Below, piece by piece: positions 46,801 to 57,549 of a stretch of DNA of 64,000 bases. The DNA is from Deroplatys truncata (Eukaryota; Arthropoda; Insecta; Mantodea; Mantidae): NCBI GenBank assembly GCA_030765065.1, contig CM060976.1, positions 55,846,539-55,910,538 of the forward strand, read 5' to 3'. The position numbers and the translations under genes were made by a program. Position 1 is the stretch's first letter, and every line of letters starts with the position of its first letter. The notes beneath the pieces are model-generated. The model had not been told where the DNA came from and did not search any database. It saw nothing but the letters and a program-made list of their open reading frames with translations.

Positions 46801-47240
46801 CATATATTATGGAGAAAGGGCTGAAGTGAAGGAACCAGAGGAGACTACAGATCACAGAGACCCGCGAAAGTCCATAACACTTCTAGGCTTGAGGACCCGT
46901 CCCACTGCTGGAGCTGTCTAGAGAGAGCAATGTACAACCTATTGACCAAGCAGTCCTCTAATGTCCACAGGGAGTATTGTTTCGTTTGAGCAAGTCTCCG
47001 CTCCGTCTGTCCAGTACCGCCTACACCACGAAACCTAGAAGCACACCTGAAAGATGAGGAAAAATTGGAATGAAGGGAAAATGATGGAAAGGAAATCGTT
47101 TTAGATGAGAAACCACCCCAACATTTACCTATAACCAGGAAAAACCACAAGGTTAGAATGGCGGTTGACGGGAATCGAACCCGAGATATCCCGAATACGA
47201 GCCTCACATTGCACCGCGGAGCCATCTCTACCGGTAATTC
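46801..47240 (-). mobile_element. SINE S1, minus copy
   Basis: The minus strand reads a tRNA-like head (GATGGCTCCGCGGTGCAATG, B box GGGTTCGATTCCC), then AAATGTTGGGGTGGTTTCTC and the S1 tail. A 134-codon minus frame here is a by-product. It is inserted in a family H fragment. Confidence 0.8.
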
Positions 47241-48459
47241 AAGGTACAAGTTTTGTTCTTAATATGAATAATTATCATGCATTACATTAATCTAAATTGT
47301 TACAGGCGCATTTGGAACTGTAGAGGTTCACCCACAAATTATTGACATTTTTGAGCGTATTAGAGAGGCAGTAGTACGCAAAAATTGTGCATTATTTTAA
47401 ATGAAATACAGTACGAACCACATCTCTGAACAACATTTGTTCACACCTAGCATGCGTTGAAGTAACAACACTTATGAAGAAAACGTATCTAAATGCCATA
47501 TCTGAAAAGCTGAACACAGGTGTTTGCATTTGCCTCCTTTACTGTCCCTGGAACGTAAATAAAGTATTTTGCAACACCATTGAGCTACCATTGGTAAATA
47601 GTGCATCTAACAAACGTTTTGTCATATCAAAGGGATATTTACATTACAGATTTACATTTCTACATTATCTGCTATCTTTGAAAGTTACAAACATATCTTG
47701 ATGACACCTTGTGGATAAGATTTGAACTTTCTTAAGACTGAAGTCGTCCCAAAGTTACCCAGAGGTGTCAGAGTTGATGCTATGAATAAAGTCCTATAGC
47801 AGGGGACAAACGAAGGTTATAAAGAGCTAAATGAAGCATGACACTCCACTTCTAAACCAAACAGTATGGTGCTCCAGCAAAATAACTGAGTGTCTGGTAG
47901 CATACTGCAGTGGTATCGCTGGTGATACCTACTGCCACCAGAATACAACTTTTACACGTACCTCATGTTGTTAATGAAGACCATTCACTCAATATTAAGA
48001 AGAAGAATAAAACTTGCCCCAGTTTTGCATTCACAATATTATTAAGCTTTTTCTAATGATTCAAAATTAACAACTGATTAATCATTCCTTCCATCCAAAC
48101 TTTCTAAATATGAAATTTTATCAGAAAATCTCTACCTATAAATATTTGTTGTGTGACAAATTTATAAAACTCAATGCCAAAGGGTTTATTGTGAATTTTT
48201 AATTCCCTTATCCCAATATAAAAACAAAAATATAATTAACTTTTTGAGAACATGTAGACTGGATTAGTTTAGATAAGGAAAGATTGAATAAAAACATTGT
48301 ATAGACGGAAGTCAATAGGAGGAAGAGCAGTGAGATAACCAAAAGCTTGCTTCGAGGACGACATACGGAAAATGAGTATAAATAACTGGAGGATTCTAAA
48401 ATACTACAGAAAGAAGTGGAAGAAATTTGTTGAGAAGGCCATAACATTAAAGTTTTAAG
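47241..48459. other. Spacer, nothing recognised
   Basis: A small hairpin (GCAGTGGTATC, 47907-47917, against GATACCTACTGC, 47924-47935) is the only structure noted. Confidence 0.35.
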
Positions 48460-48460
48460 T

Positions 48461-48900
48461 TGTAACGTCCTATAAAAAGCGTACCATCATAATTTTCCTC
48501 CACGCACGCTCGCACGTGTAGAGCTTTTAGTATCGGGCCGCATATGTAGGGACGTTGGTAAGGGTATTGCTATGTGGGCGGAGCTTAAGTAGTAATAAAA
48601 GAGAGTATGTTGCTAAAATTAGCGTCCTTCTCTTCTGGTTTTTCTTTCTGTGCAGCCTTAGGGGCTTAATATCTTTTACGGTGATCGACAGTTCGTAGCG
48701 CCTAAGACAACGTTGGGTTATCAGTTACTTAGCGTTACTCACGAGGGTTTTGCCGGTAAGCATTTTAGCCACTCACGGCAAGTTACGCTTCTAGTTTCCT
48801 TTATTGCGGAAACAGTTATTTCATACCGTAAAATTGATACTGCAGAAATCAGCAGGTATAATAACCCATTTGTTATAGTTTAGAGTACTACGATTTATAA
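48461..48900 (+). mobile_element. Possible solo LTR (tentative)
   Basis: It starts TGTAACGTCC, a frequent LTR start also seen at 20414, and is GC-richer than its surroundings. There are A/T-rich promoter-like strings (TAATAAAAGAGAG near 48593) and no coding region. The right end and any duplication are undefined. Confidence 0.25.
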
Positions 48901-49586
48901 TCAGTTTCATTCTTTACCTTCAAATGATCGGCAACTCGCTTCAATAGCTCAAGTATTAGATTACATTAAATTTTCAGTCAATTTAAACTGATGTTATCCT
49001 TTCACACTACGTCCACGCATGCCCTGAGAGAAAGATCTCGTGGCCAACCACTGTAGCAGCAGAATCAACAGCAGATATTGTAGACGACTTCAAAAGGCGA
49101 ACACTGGGCATTTGTCGTCAAACTAGATTGGAAGTCGTAAAATTGAAAGTTCAACCTTCGTTTACAATCATGAAACCGGCTTTAGCGATATAAATAAGAA
49201 TTAACCAAAAGCAAATAAGGCTTTGAATGTCCAATTAAAGGGAAGTTATAGGTCAGTGGGCGTATTCCAAATGCAAGTTTTGAGGATAAAATAGGTTCAA
49301 TAAGAGGTATTATTACGACAGCTGCTTCTTTTCGTGAGTGTAAGCAGGAATATACTGCGTTGGTCATTCCATAAGAATTGCGATGAACCAAATACGTGGC
49401 GAAGGTATGTTAGCTGGATGTACCGACTAGGAAGCTGTGAGTTGGGGATGCGTAGTGCGGTGCATATGTATTAGGCCGCAAAGATGCAAGAAAAACGCTG
49501 ACGGGCAAGTAAACACCAGTGAAAACTATGATTAGGTGCAGTAGGCGCAGTTTTGATCTAAACTTACATTTCGAAAACATTTTATA
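48901..49586. other. Spacer, nothing recognised
   Basis: No motif was recognised. Confidence 0.35.
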
Positions 49587-50196
49587 TACAGGGTGTCATA
49601 AAGTCCCACACATGTTCATGTTTTTGATCTGCTACAGCACATTAAACATATTATGATAGAGTAGGAACTTATAGAGCGTAACACAGTTCAGCATGTCCAC
49701 CTTCATTATCAACACACGATAATTACCTGGAGACAGTCGTTCCCGGAGCCAGAGTTACGGCAGGATGGTATCCTTGCCTCTGTCATTTATCAACAAGGTG
49801 TGGCACCAACCCACTATGTAAACGTTGTGCGGGACTACCTTGATTAGACCTTTCCTAGCCAGTGGATCGGAAGAGCAGCGGATCGCATGTGAGTTCCCAC
49901 CCCGCTTGAGCTTTTGCATGGGGTTTCATCAAGAGCCGAGTTTACACTACCAGGGTGCCAAATGTGTGGGAGCTGAAACAAGGAATAAGAGCAGCATGCT
50001 TGCAAATAACCTCTGAAATCTTACGGCGCGTACTCGTACATCCACAAGTTGATGGGAACAGTGTGTTGATAATTAAGGTGGATGTGTTCAACTTTATTAG
50101 GTTTTATAATGTCCCACTCTATCTTAATATAATGTTTATTGTGTTGTATCAGACCAGGAACATGAAAATGTGTTGGAATCTTATGGACACCTTGTA
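49587..50196 (+). mobile_element. Tc1/mariner-superfamily element, internally deleted
   Basis: The ends are TACAGGGTGTCATAAAGTCC and, on the other strand, TACAAGGTGTCCATAAGATT. The similarity continues through ACACATGTTCATGTT, about 38 bases in all. Inside, a C-terminal transposase block is visible across frames: FAWGFIKSRVYTTRVPNVWE then LKQGIRAACLQITSEILRRV (49915-50030). Upstream a mutated catalytic stretch is detectable (QQxGxxPTHYV near 49785). The first catalytic region is missing. About 610 bases against about 1.3 kb for a complete relative. Confidence 0.8.
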
Positions 50197-50739
50197 TGTT
50201 ATAATGTAAAATTGCTGCCGAACAAATATTCGATTTCTTACATCTTTCCAAAACAGCAAAGGACTCGCCTGCAAGTTATCACTAGGCATAGGAGCTTCAA
50301 ATGATTAAAACCACACCGGAAGGAAATAAATGTAAACTGTTGCTAGATTATAGGTAGAGACATTGCAGATAACCAACCAATCCCATTCCTTGTTAAGACA
50401 TTTGGCGTTTGCAGACAGCACTCAAATCAATTTTACGTCTCGTATCTGTCCATCACTGACACCGAGCCAGGGTCAAAAATGGCTTGCCTGGTCTTGACAT
50501 TTGAAGCGAGTAGCTGGTAGTTTCTCACTCTCTCGTTATGAGGACTTCTACACTGCAAAGCTAACATTCATCGGAATTTATTTATAATGAAGTAAACTAG
50601 AAATAACTCTTGTCTTTATTAGCTCCCTTCTTAGTTCCTTTTGCTTGCCTTGCAGAGTAACCATATAGTGTCTCTGTTATTTAGGTACAATAGGTCTCCA
50701 ACACCTTTAAGAAGGTAGAATAAAGGGCATGAAATCTTG
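50197..50739. other. Spacer, nothing recognised
   Basis: No motif was recognised. Confidence 0.35.
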
Positions 50740-51082
50740 CCGATATAATGCGCAGTGGATTTTTTTGGTAAGGAAATACTAAACCACTCTCACACTCCAC
50801 TCATTACCTGGTTCCAGCGCTCCATTTAATGTTTTTCTTACTCCCTCCTTTTCCTTCACTCCTGACCCTGAAACATGTATTCATAGGTTAATGTGAGTGC
50901 ACCAAACCAATAAATACTACACCGACTTATCCAGGGGCTGATATGGTTAGTCATTGTGAAGTATGTCTTCCAAACAGCAGTCGTAAAATGCATTTGCTCC
51001 ACTCCCCCTTTTGCCGGTCACCTAGGCGTTACCATTGTTCGTAGTTTACTGCAAGTGTGGACTAGAATTCAAATCAATAAGT
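50740..51082 (-). repeat. Unclassified dispersed repeat C, copy 1
   Basis: The reverse complement of 57183-57549. The shared blocks, read on the minus strand in order, are CTTATTGATTTGAATTC, GAAGACATACTTCACAATGA, CATTAACCTATGA, TCAGGAGTGAAGGAAAAG, an AGGTAA splice-donor-like string, and TAGTATTTCCTTACC then GCGCATTATATCG. There are no SINE boxes, no inverted ends and no coding capacity. Confidence 0.7.
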
Positions 51083-51168
51083 CACTGAATCACCCAGGGC
51101 TGGAATAAAACGCAGGTGATAAGACTTCTCTGCACATCAAGTAAAGAAAAAACACTGTAGGAAACCAG

Positions 51169-51511
51169 CGGCGGCGCCGTGGCCGAGTGGTTAGACCGCT
51201 CGCCTCCCACCGAGGCGGACCGGGCATGTGGGATTTGTGGTGGACGAAGCGGCGTCTGGGTGGGTTTTCTCCGGGTTCTCCGGTTTCCCTCGCCATTCAT
51301 TCCACCAACTGCTCCATCATCACCTTTCCTTTCATCCATTTCACCTACATTTCGCTTCATCTACTTCCTTCATGCCATACCAGGCATCGGGCTGATCACC
51401 CATCCTGGATGTTCTGTCTGATCCATGAGTGTCTGCTCCTCGACGGGCCTCTGACCCCAGGCACCCGCCTGTAAGTCCTGGGGGGTGTAAGTCCTACAGA
51501 TAATGAATGAA
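51169..51511 (+). mobile_element. tRNA-derived SINE (family S3) with 13 bp target duplication
   Basis: TGTAGGAAACCAG flanks it at 51156-51168 and 51512-51524. The head GCCGTGGCCGAGTGGTTAGA has the A box of a Ser/Leu-type tRNA; the B box is degraded. The body contains TGGGTGGGTTTTCTCCGGG, recalling S1, and it ends with a (TGAA)n tail. Open frames of 80-95 codons inside are by-products. Confidence 0.9.
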
Positions 51512-51524
51512 TGTAGGAAACCAG

Positions 51525-51993
51525 AAGCACACGCAGGTTTCAGTGCACTGGGCTGTACTCGACTTCCCCTGCCTACCACAGATAAGTAGCATAAAAAATA
51601 TGTATCCAGAATAACATTTTTAGAAAATTATAACGTACCTTGATAACATGTACAGCCTGTAAATTACTTCAAGAGGCAAAAATTCCAAAGCAGTTATTTT
51701 ACAAAAATGCAGCAATAATTTTATTTAGAAGAGCTTCTTCACAGGAAAATGGGCAAATTTACGACTATATGCCGCTCATTAGTATGCCTAACTTTGCATG
51801 TTACTACATAGATATGCAGTTACATATTTATAATGTCAAAATAGTTTTTCTTTGCAATAAATTAGAGACTTACATAATGTTATTTCCATACATAAACCAG
51901 TAATGGATTCCTTATTGCAGTCACTACAGAACTATAGCTATCCAGCTTTCAGATCCTTGAAGAATATAGTCGAAATTAATTTCTGTACTTATT
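51525..51993. other. AT-rich spacer, nothing recognised
   Basis: An 87-codon frame at 51640-51903 has no recognisable domain. Confidence 0.35.
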
Positions 51994-52668
51994 ATATAAA
52001 CCCTCTCAAGAACGTATTCATTTGCACTTTAAAAAATTCTAGCGGTAAAATTAATGGAGGCAAAAATCGAATTCTTTTTTACAAAAACGTCAAATAATAA
52101 CACAGTTTACGGATTTTGGCGGTTTTTCAAATTGTTCATTTTATCATTATTATAAATTTTTGAAACATACTCGTATGCCAAAACTGCAACCTTTAGTACG
52201 TGAATGGTTTAAAAATTGTCTTTCATGCATTGGGTAGAGCATTTTTTTGTGCATACATCCACAGACTTTCAACAACATGTGACTTAAACTGGTAGATAAA
52301 TAAATCTGAAGTCGTAAAAAGGGAACCAAAAATGAGGAATTCAGATAAAACCCTTGAACATTTTCAACTTTTATTCCTCATTCAAATAAAATCCTATTTT
52401 CGTCTCAAAGTCAAGTAATACACAAAAAATGCTCTACTCAATGCATGTAAGAATCCTTTTGAAAACACCACGTTCAAAATAGTTTCAATTTTGACATATT
52501 TTTAAAGAATTGATAGAACGAACAAACCGAAAAACCGCCAAAACACGCAAACTGTATTACAATTTTATCTTTATGTCCAAAAAAATTAGATTTTTCTCCC
52601 CATTAATTTACCTATTAGAATTATTTAAAGTGCAGGAGAATACTTTCTTGAGGGTGTATATGCCGAAA
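51994..52668. mobile_element. Fold-back element, ~270 bp arms
   Basis: The left arm (51994-52265) and right arm (about 52405-52668) are inverted copies. Matching landmarks are TTTGCACTTTAAAAAATTCT, TTTTGGCGGTTTTTC and GCATTGGGTAGAGCATTTTT on the left, each found reverse-complemented on the right with roughly 15-20 percent mismatches. The spacer also has an inner pair (AATGAGGAA/TTCCTCATT). There is no coding capacity and no clear target duplication. Confidence 0.85.
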
Positions 52669-52689
52669 GAGTTTGCTTTGTTGACCGCC

Positions 52690-53120
52690 CATACTTACCT
52701 TGTCTTTTTGGTTGCTATCCCTGGTCGGTAGGCGAATGCTCAATGGTTTCTCTCTGCTACAACTTCCTTTCCCTCATTCACTTCCATTCCGTTTCCTTCT
52801 CATATTTCGGGTGTGCTTTCAGCCTTCACAGTGTGGGCTAGTACCGGACAGATGGCGTGGATGCTTGCTGCAAGAAAAAAGTATTCCCTGTGAACACATA
52901 GGGCTGCCTAGGTTGAGGTTCGGGCTTTCGAGCCTCGAAGAAGCGAATCTCTGTGGTCTGTCTGTGCCCTGTAGTCTCCGTAGTTCCTTCGCATCATTCA
53001 TTCGTATGGGGGAGGTGGTGGCCAGAATAGATCTGAATAGGTTGCGGTGGCTGAGGCCTACCCATATGTTATATATCCTGTACATGTACATGGCGAAGGA
53101 GGGAATTGAGAGGTTAGGTC
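52690..53120 (+). mobile_element. SINE S1, head-truncated copy
   Basis: It starts within the body (GGTCGGTAGGCGAATGCTCA) and includes GGACAGATGGCGTGGATG, shared with the 25150 copy, and the GTGGCTGAGGCCTACC-type tail. The 155-codon frame at 52700-53167, the longest in the window, is a SINE by-product. Confidence 0.75.
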
Positions 53121-53528
53121 AGGAACAGGCTTTCGTAGAAATAGAGTTGCAAATAGCCGCTCATTAACTCGGATCCACAAACTTTGGATCTGTGACAGAA
53201 ATGGATGCGCATTTCTTGCACAGCAAGAACAGTCTCACAGCGCAAATTCAAATCCGATCAGGAAATACGATATATTGTACGTTAAAAGCAATGCGATGTG
53301 CCTGTTCCATGTGATGAATACAATGCAGACACCTTCAGTCCTCGTGAAAAGGTTTGTTACTACTCCCGTACATAGTAATTGACGTTTAACAATAAACATT
53401 ACTTACGAAATCAAGTAAAGTGCACATCCACAATAATCCAGAATGTAAAAAGAAGGAGTTAATCACTAGATGTCGTTCGAATAGAATGATCTAGCTCACC
53501 CAACCACCCTTTTTAGCGACGACAATTA
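53121..53528. other. Spacer, nothing recognised
   Basis: No motif was recognised. Confidence 0.35.
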
Positions 53529-53530
53529 TA

Positions 53531-53878
53531 CAAGATGTTTCAGGACCTCTGAGACAAACACTGAGGAACGATAGATATCGCATAGGGGAACACTTTTTGT
53601 CAAGTAACCTCCAATCTCCAACACATCGTTACGGAGTTATTCGCCCCTGTTTGAAGTGTATATCAAACCTCACCAGACATAAGGGACAATAAACAGGCGA
53701 TGTCACTTGATTCAGCGTTCGTAAACAAACAGTCAAAATGTACTGGCTGTGCCTCTCAAACCACCCCTACTGGATACACTTTAAACAGGGGTGAGTAACT
53801 CCATAAATGTGTCGGAGGAATTCCGTCTGCGAAATTTATCGTTCCTCAGAGTTTGTCATAGAGGTCTTGAAATATCTG
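53531..53878. mobile_element. Fold-back MITE with TA target duplication
   Basis: The termini CAAGATGTTTCAGGACCTCT (left) and, reverse-complemented, CAGATATTTCAAGACCTCT (right) are flanked by TA at 53529-53530 and 53879-53880. The inverted arms extend about 130 bases (to CCCCTGTTTGAAGTGTA near 53660 and from TACACTTTAAACAGGGG at 53775). It is 348 bases long with no coding capacity. The TA target and CAnGATnTTTC end suggest a Tc1/mariner-class origin. Confidence 0.8.
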
Positions 53879-53989
53879 TATAGCAGATGGAAGCGCTAAA
53901 ACAATTGATAAAAGGTCACTAAATTGTCGCCAAAGTTTGAAAATTAAGCGAAAGCCATGTTAATGATAAAGGTAAGAATATACACTATG

Positions 53990-54665
53990 CTCTATCATTG
54001 GGGTTTACCTTCACAGATCCTATGGAAACGCTCTGTCGTCGTTCCGCAGTATACGCTATCCTGGATATTGGAATTTAGCTTCACAGATACCATGGCTACG
54101 ATCTCTCGTTCTGCAGTATACGCTATCCTGGATCATTGGAATTTAGCTTCACAGATACCATGGCTACGATCTCGTCGTTCCGCAGTATACGCTATCCTGG
54201 ATATTGGAATTTAGCTTCACAGATACCATGGCTACGATCTCTCGTCGTTCCGCAGTATACGCTATCCTGGATCATTGGAATTTAGTTTCACAAATCCCAT
54301 AGCTATGATCTGTCGTTCTGCAGTATACGCTAACCTGGATCATTGGAATTTAGTTTCACAAATCCCATAGCTATGATCTGTCGTTCTGCAGTATACGCTA
54401 ACCTGGATCATTGAATTTAGCTTCACAGATCCTATGGCTACACTCTCTCGTCGTTCCGTAGTATACGCTATCCTGGATCATTGGAATTTAGTTTCACAAA
54501 TCCCATAGCTATGATCTGTCGTTCTGCAGTATACGCTAACCTGGATCATTGGAATTTAGCTTCACAGATCCTATGGCTAAACTCTCTCGTCGTTCCGTAG
54601 TACACGCTATCCTGGATCATTGGAATTTAGCTTCACAAATCCTACGGATGCGTTCTGTCGTCATT
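53990..54665 (+). repeat. Minisatellite, 65-71 bp unit, about ten copies
   Basis: Each unit reads ATTGGAATTTAGCTTCACA, then a variable GATCC/GATACC segment, TCGTTCTGCAGTATACGCTA, and CCTGGATC. Three subtypes are visible: A (GATACCATGGCTACG), B (AATCCCATAGCTATG) and C (GATCCTATGGCTA). Units 5, 6 and 8 are type B and identical by eye; C units alternate with B at the right. The 85-codon frame across it is not a gene. Confidence 0.92.
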
Positions 54666-54843
54666 CATTCCTGTTCTTAAAGAAAATATCCCTCGGCTAC
54701 GCTTAACAGCTTAGGGCTCTCAACCCTCGGCAGTTTTGTCGCCTTCGTTTTAGGTTTCGTCTACCTTTAAAATAGGCTTCGTTTGCTTTTCTCTGTGGAT
54801 CATTATTAATAACGCGAATAATGTTCTGCTTTTTACTTAAATT
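54666..54843. other. Short spacer
   Basis: Nothing recognised. Confidence 0.35.
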
Positions 54844-54955
54844 AAATTGAGTTTTATTTATGGACGCTCTTTAACTACTATGGTCCTTAGCGTCCCATTC
54901 TATATTGGGCGTGAAAGACCGGTAATTTTGCTCAGAGGCCTCTTTATCAGGCTTA
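54844..54955 (-). mobile_element. SINE S2, 5'-truncated fragment
   Basis: It matches the 3' half of S2 on the minus strand, from AAGCCTGATAAAG through GAATGGGACGCTAAGG to the ATAAATAAAA tail. It is cut where family H begins shortly to the right. Confidence 0.8.
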
Positions 54956-54968
54956 TTGGGGCCTCTGC

Positions 54969-55770
54969 TTTTTACCTTCTCTATCAAGTACCTAGTAAGT
55001 AAAATAGGCATTTCCAAAAATTCCGTACCGGAATTTCACCGGAAGTATATGTTTTGAGCCCCCTGAATCCAAAAGACGTTTTTAGAAAAAGGTACGTGTG
55101 TCTGTGAAAAGTATAACTAAAAAAGAATAGTCGGATAAATACGAAACTTAGGATTTAGGTTCAGTACTTTCCAAAAACACGACATGAAGATCTTCAACAA
55201 AATCTACCCACACCAAACTATTCTTTACATGGAAGATTTTCCGAATTTTTTATTTTCTAAAAAAATTCTATAACTATTTTGATTAAAATACCCTGTATTA
55301 ACGATATCTACATGAAAAATAATGTATATCCTGCATTTTCTGGGAATAACCTGTGAAGTCTTCTGCATTCGGCAGGAATTTTGTATTATCGTGTACAACT
55401 GGTAAACGTTAAGCGATAGACGAAAACGTCCTACATACAACTGTAGATCTATTTAAAACACACAAGTTATTTCAAATAACTTTTTATGTGACAGCATCCA
55501 TTTTCGAGGTATCCGTTATTAAGGGTTTCGATTTGTGCCATACTTTGTTATTCTTTTCAAGTCCCATCGATTTTAAGTTGTTTCTGGCGATTGCATGGAA
55601 AAAGTATGGAATTTTAAAGGCAAGGTGTAGGGTCCAGTTCTTAAACATTTGACTAGCTGTTCTATTTGTGTCTATAATGAAATGTGTAATGTAGATATTT
55701 CTGCAAAGGTTTATTTGGATTAAAATGTAGATAGAGGTTAGAGAAAGTCATGTGAATGTATCGCATCGGA
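54969..55770 (+). mobile_element. Family H copy, near full length
   Basis: It starts TTTTTACCTTCTCTATCAAG and ends TTAGAGAAAGTCATGTGAATG then TATCGCATCGGA. The GT-rich segment is short here (near 55090). Confidence 0.85.
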
Positions 55771-56029
55771 TCATGATTCCTATTGCTTCGTTTTGAAATG
55801 GATTATTGATTTTATTTTTAATGTAAAAATATAAGATCATATCAGCGCCTTTTTACCTTTTTGAAATAATTGCTTATCAGCAATGGTGTTCACTTGCTTA
55901 CAGTGAATGTTAATCTGTTACAGTGTTCATCTTTGAGTTGGTGTTACTTTTGATTATTACATTAATTTTGCACACATATTCAGCATCACATAAACAGGAT
56001 TGTATTTACTGATTCTCTATCTGGCGGTA
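55771..56029. other. AT-rich spacer, nothing recognised
   Basis: No motif was recognised. Confidence 0.35.
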
Positions 56030-56190
56030 TGGTTCAGGAGGTTGCGTCTGTGGCTTGCCTTCGGAAGTTCATGGGCTCGATTCCAGCAGCATTCCTTCCT
56101 GACTCATGGTTTATTTTGGGGGTGGGTTTCCCCGGGGCACTATGGGAATGTTAGGACGGCTCATTGACAACCCCGAATTTTTCTCCCCTA
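56030..56190 (+). mobile_element. SINE S1-like head and body
   Basis: A tRNA-like head with B-box-like GGCTCGATTCC (56070), followed by GGGGTGGGTTTCCCCGGGGC and the conserved pyrimidine-rich body. It is interrupted after about 56190 by a LINE tail. Confidence 0.55.
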
Positions 56191-56440
56191 TTCCCTCTCT
56201 GGAAGTGGTGGGGCCATGTCACAAGACTAACGGATGACAGGTGGATAATAAAAACAACCAAGTGGGACCCATAAACAGGCACAAGACACCGTGGAAGACC
56301 AAGATGCAGATTGACGGACCTCTTCAAAGAAAAAGCAGGGGCACAGATTCGCCAGATGCAGGAAGAGTTGGAGAGAAATGGAGAGTATATTGTAGCAGGC
56401 AGGTATCAGAGAGTGTAACAGTGCATTACATAGACGCAAA
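56191..56440 (+). pseudogene. LINE reverse transcriptase extreme C-terminus
   Basis: Across frames the sequence gives WWGHVTRLTDDRWIIKTTKW, then RGRPRCRLTDLFKEKAGAQI and RQMQEELERNGEY. This is the common ending of insect endonuclease-reverse transcriptases (WxGHVxRMxDxRW...GRPxxRWxDxL). Only the last ~80 codons are present, with at least one frameshift. It sits between a SINE head and a SINE-like tail. Confidence 0.7.
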
Positions 56441-56499
56441 ACAGTCAGTGTGTAACAGACAAATACTATTGTAACAGACAAATGTTCCATGACCGATGA

Positions 56500-56895
56500 T
56501 TACTTCTTACAGAGTAGCTCACCGTGAGAGATATGTAAAAGAGCTTCACCCCTCTACAGGGAGACCTTTGACCTTAAGGGGACACAACAGGCTTCATTCA
56601 TTCATTTATTCATTCATTTCATTCCATCTCATTTCATCCTCCTCTTTCACGTTACAGGTTGGCTTCGGAGCTGTGTGCCGGACGATTGCGGAAAAATGGC
56701 TTGCGTGTTGGCACTTATTCTCGGCCCCGTCAAATGGAGGCTGAGCTTCTACTGCTAGGTCTCCGCACTGTCTGTGTCACCTGTGTCGGCCGTTCCTGCA
56801 GCCCATACGTCACCTGCGTTCCTTTATCTAATCCGTTCTTCCTGAGGTTGTATGCATAGAAGATACCGGTATGGATCCAGGTGCTAGGTACCCCC
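56500..56895 (+). mobile_element. SINE S1-like tail
   Basis: (CATT)n-rich sequence at 56594-56645, then GGAGCTGTGTGCCGGAC and a GC-rich tail ending near TACCGGTATGG. The order resembles other S1 tails, but similarity is moderate. Confidence 0.45.
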
Positions 56896-57182
56896 TTCGT
56901 GACGTAATCCTACTCTTAATCCTACCGATTCTTTAATGGTGATTTAAACACCAATTTAGAAATTGCTGCCCTTAATATGGTTATCTGAAGTATTTAATGC
57001 TCGTCTAAGTGTGAACTTAAGCTGGTTATTTCAAATGGCTTTACATGTTAATATATTAATTATAATGTTTAAGTACAATAGAGTGCACGGAAAGTTACGA
57101 TGTTGTGGTTTCGTATACTGTTTTCTTTTATGTAATGTTGGCGGAAACATCTTATCATCTATCTGTCACAGCATTCCTGGAT

Positions 57183-57549
57183 CTTATTGATTTGAATTCA
57201 AGATTGATGCACACGCATTAGCCTATGAACGAATGCCAGGTCTAGATGAATGGTGGAAGGGGAGGAGCACGAAAGCATTTCACCTGAATGGCTGAAAAGC
57301 ATACTTCGCAATGAGAAACGGCAATCCAATAACCTCCTGTTTGAATCGTTTCCTATTCCTTTAAGGTCAAAGTTCTGCATGCAAACATTAACCTATGATC
57401 ACAGTTTGGTTTCAGGCTCAGGAGCGAAGGAAAAGCAGGGAGTGAAGCAACCATCAAGTGAGCGATGAAATCAGGTAAGGGTTCGGACTTGAGCTGCAGA
57501 GGCACATTAGTATTTCCTTACCAAAATAAGTCATTGCGCATTATATCGT
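57183..57549 (+). repeat. Unclassified dispersed repeat C, copy 2
   Basis: Plus-orientation partner of 50740-51082, with the same ordered blocks and extra sequence at 57230-57340. The AGGTAAGG string at 57473 is a good splice-donor match and is conserved in position in copy 1. Confidence 0.7.

Noticed and set aside
51169-51250. Ser/Leu tRNA gene.
   Set aside because: Only the 5' half is tRNA-like; the B box is degraded and 13 bp target duplications mark a SINE.
52700-53167. Longest open frame in the window (155 codons, plus).
   Set aside because: It lies within an S1 SINE; other S1 copies carry equivalent GC-driven frames and the product has no domain.
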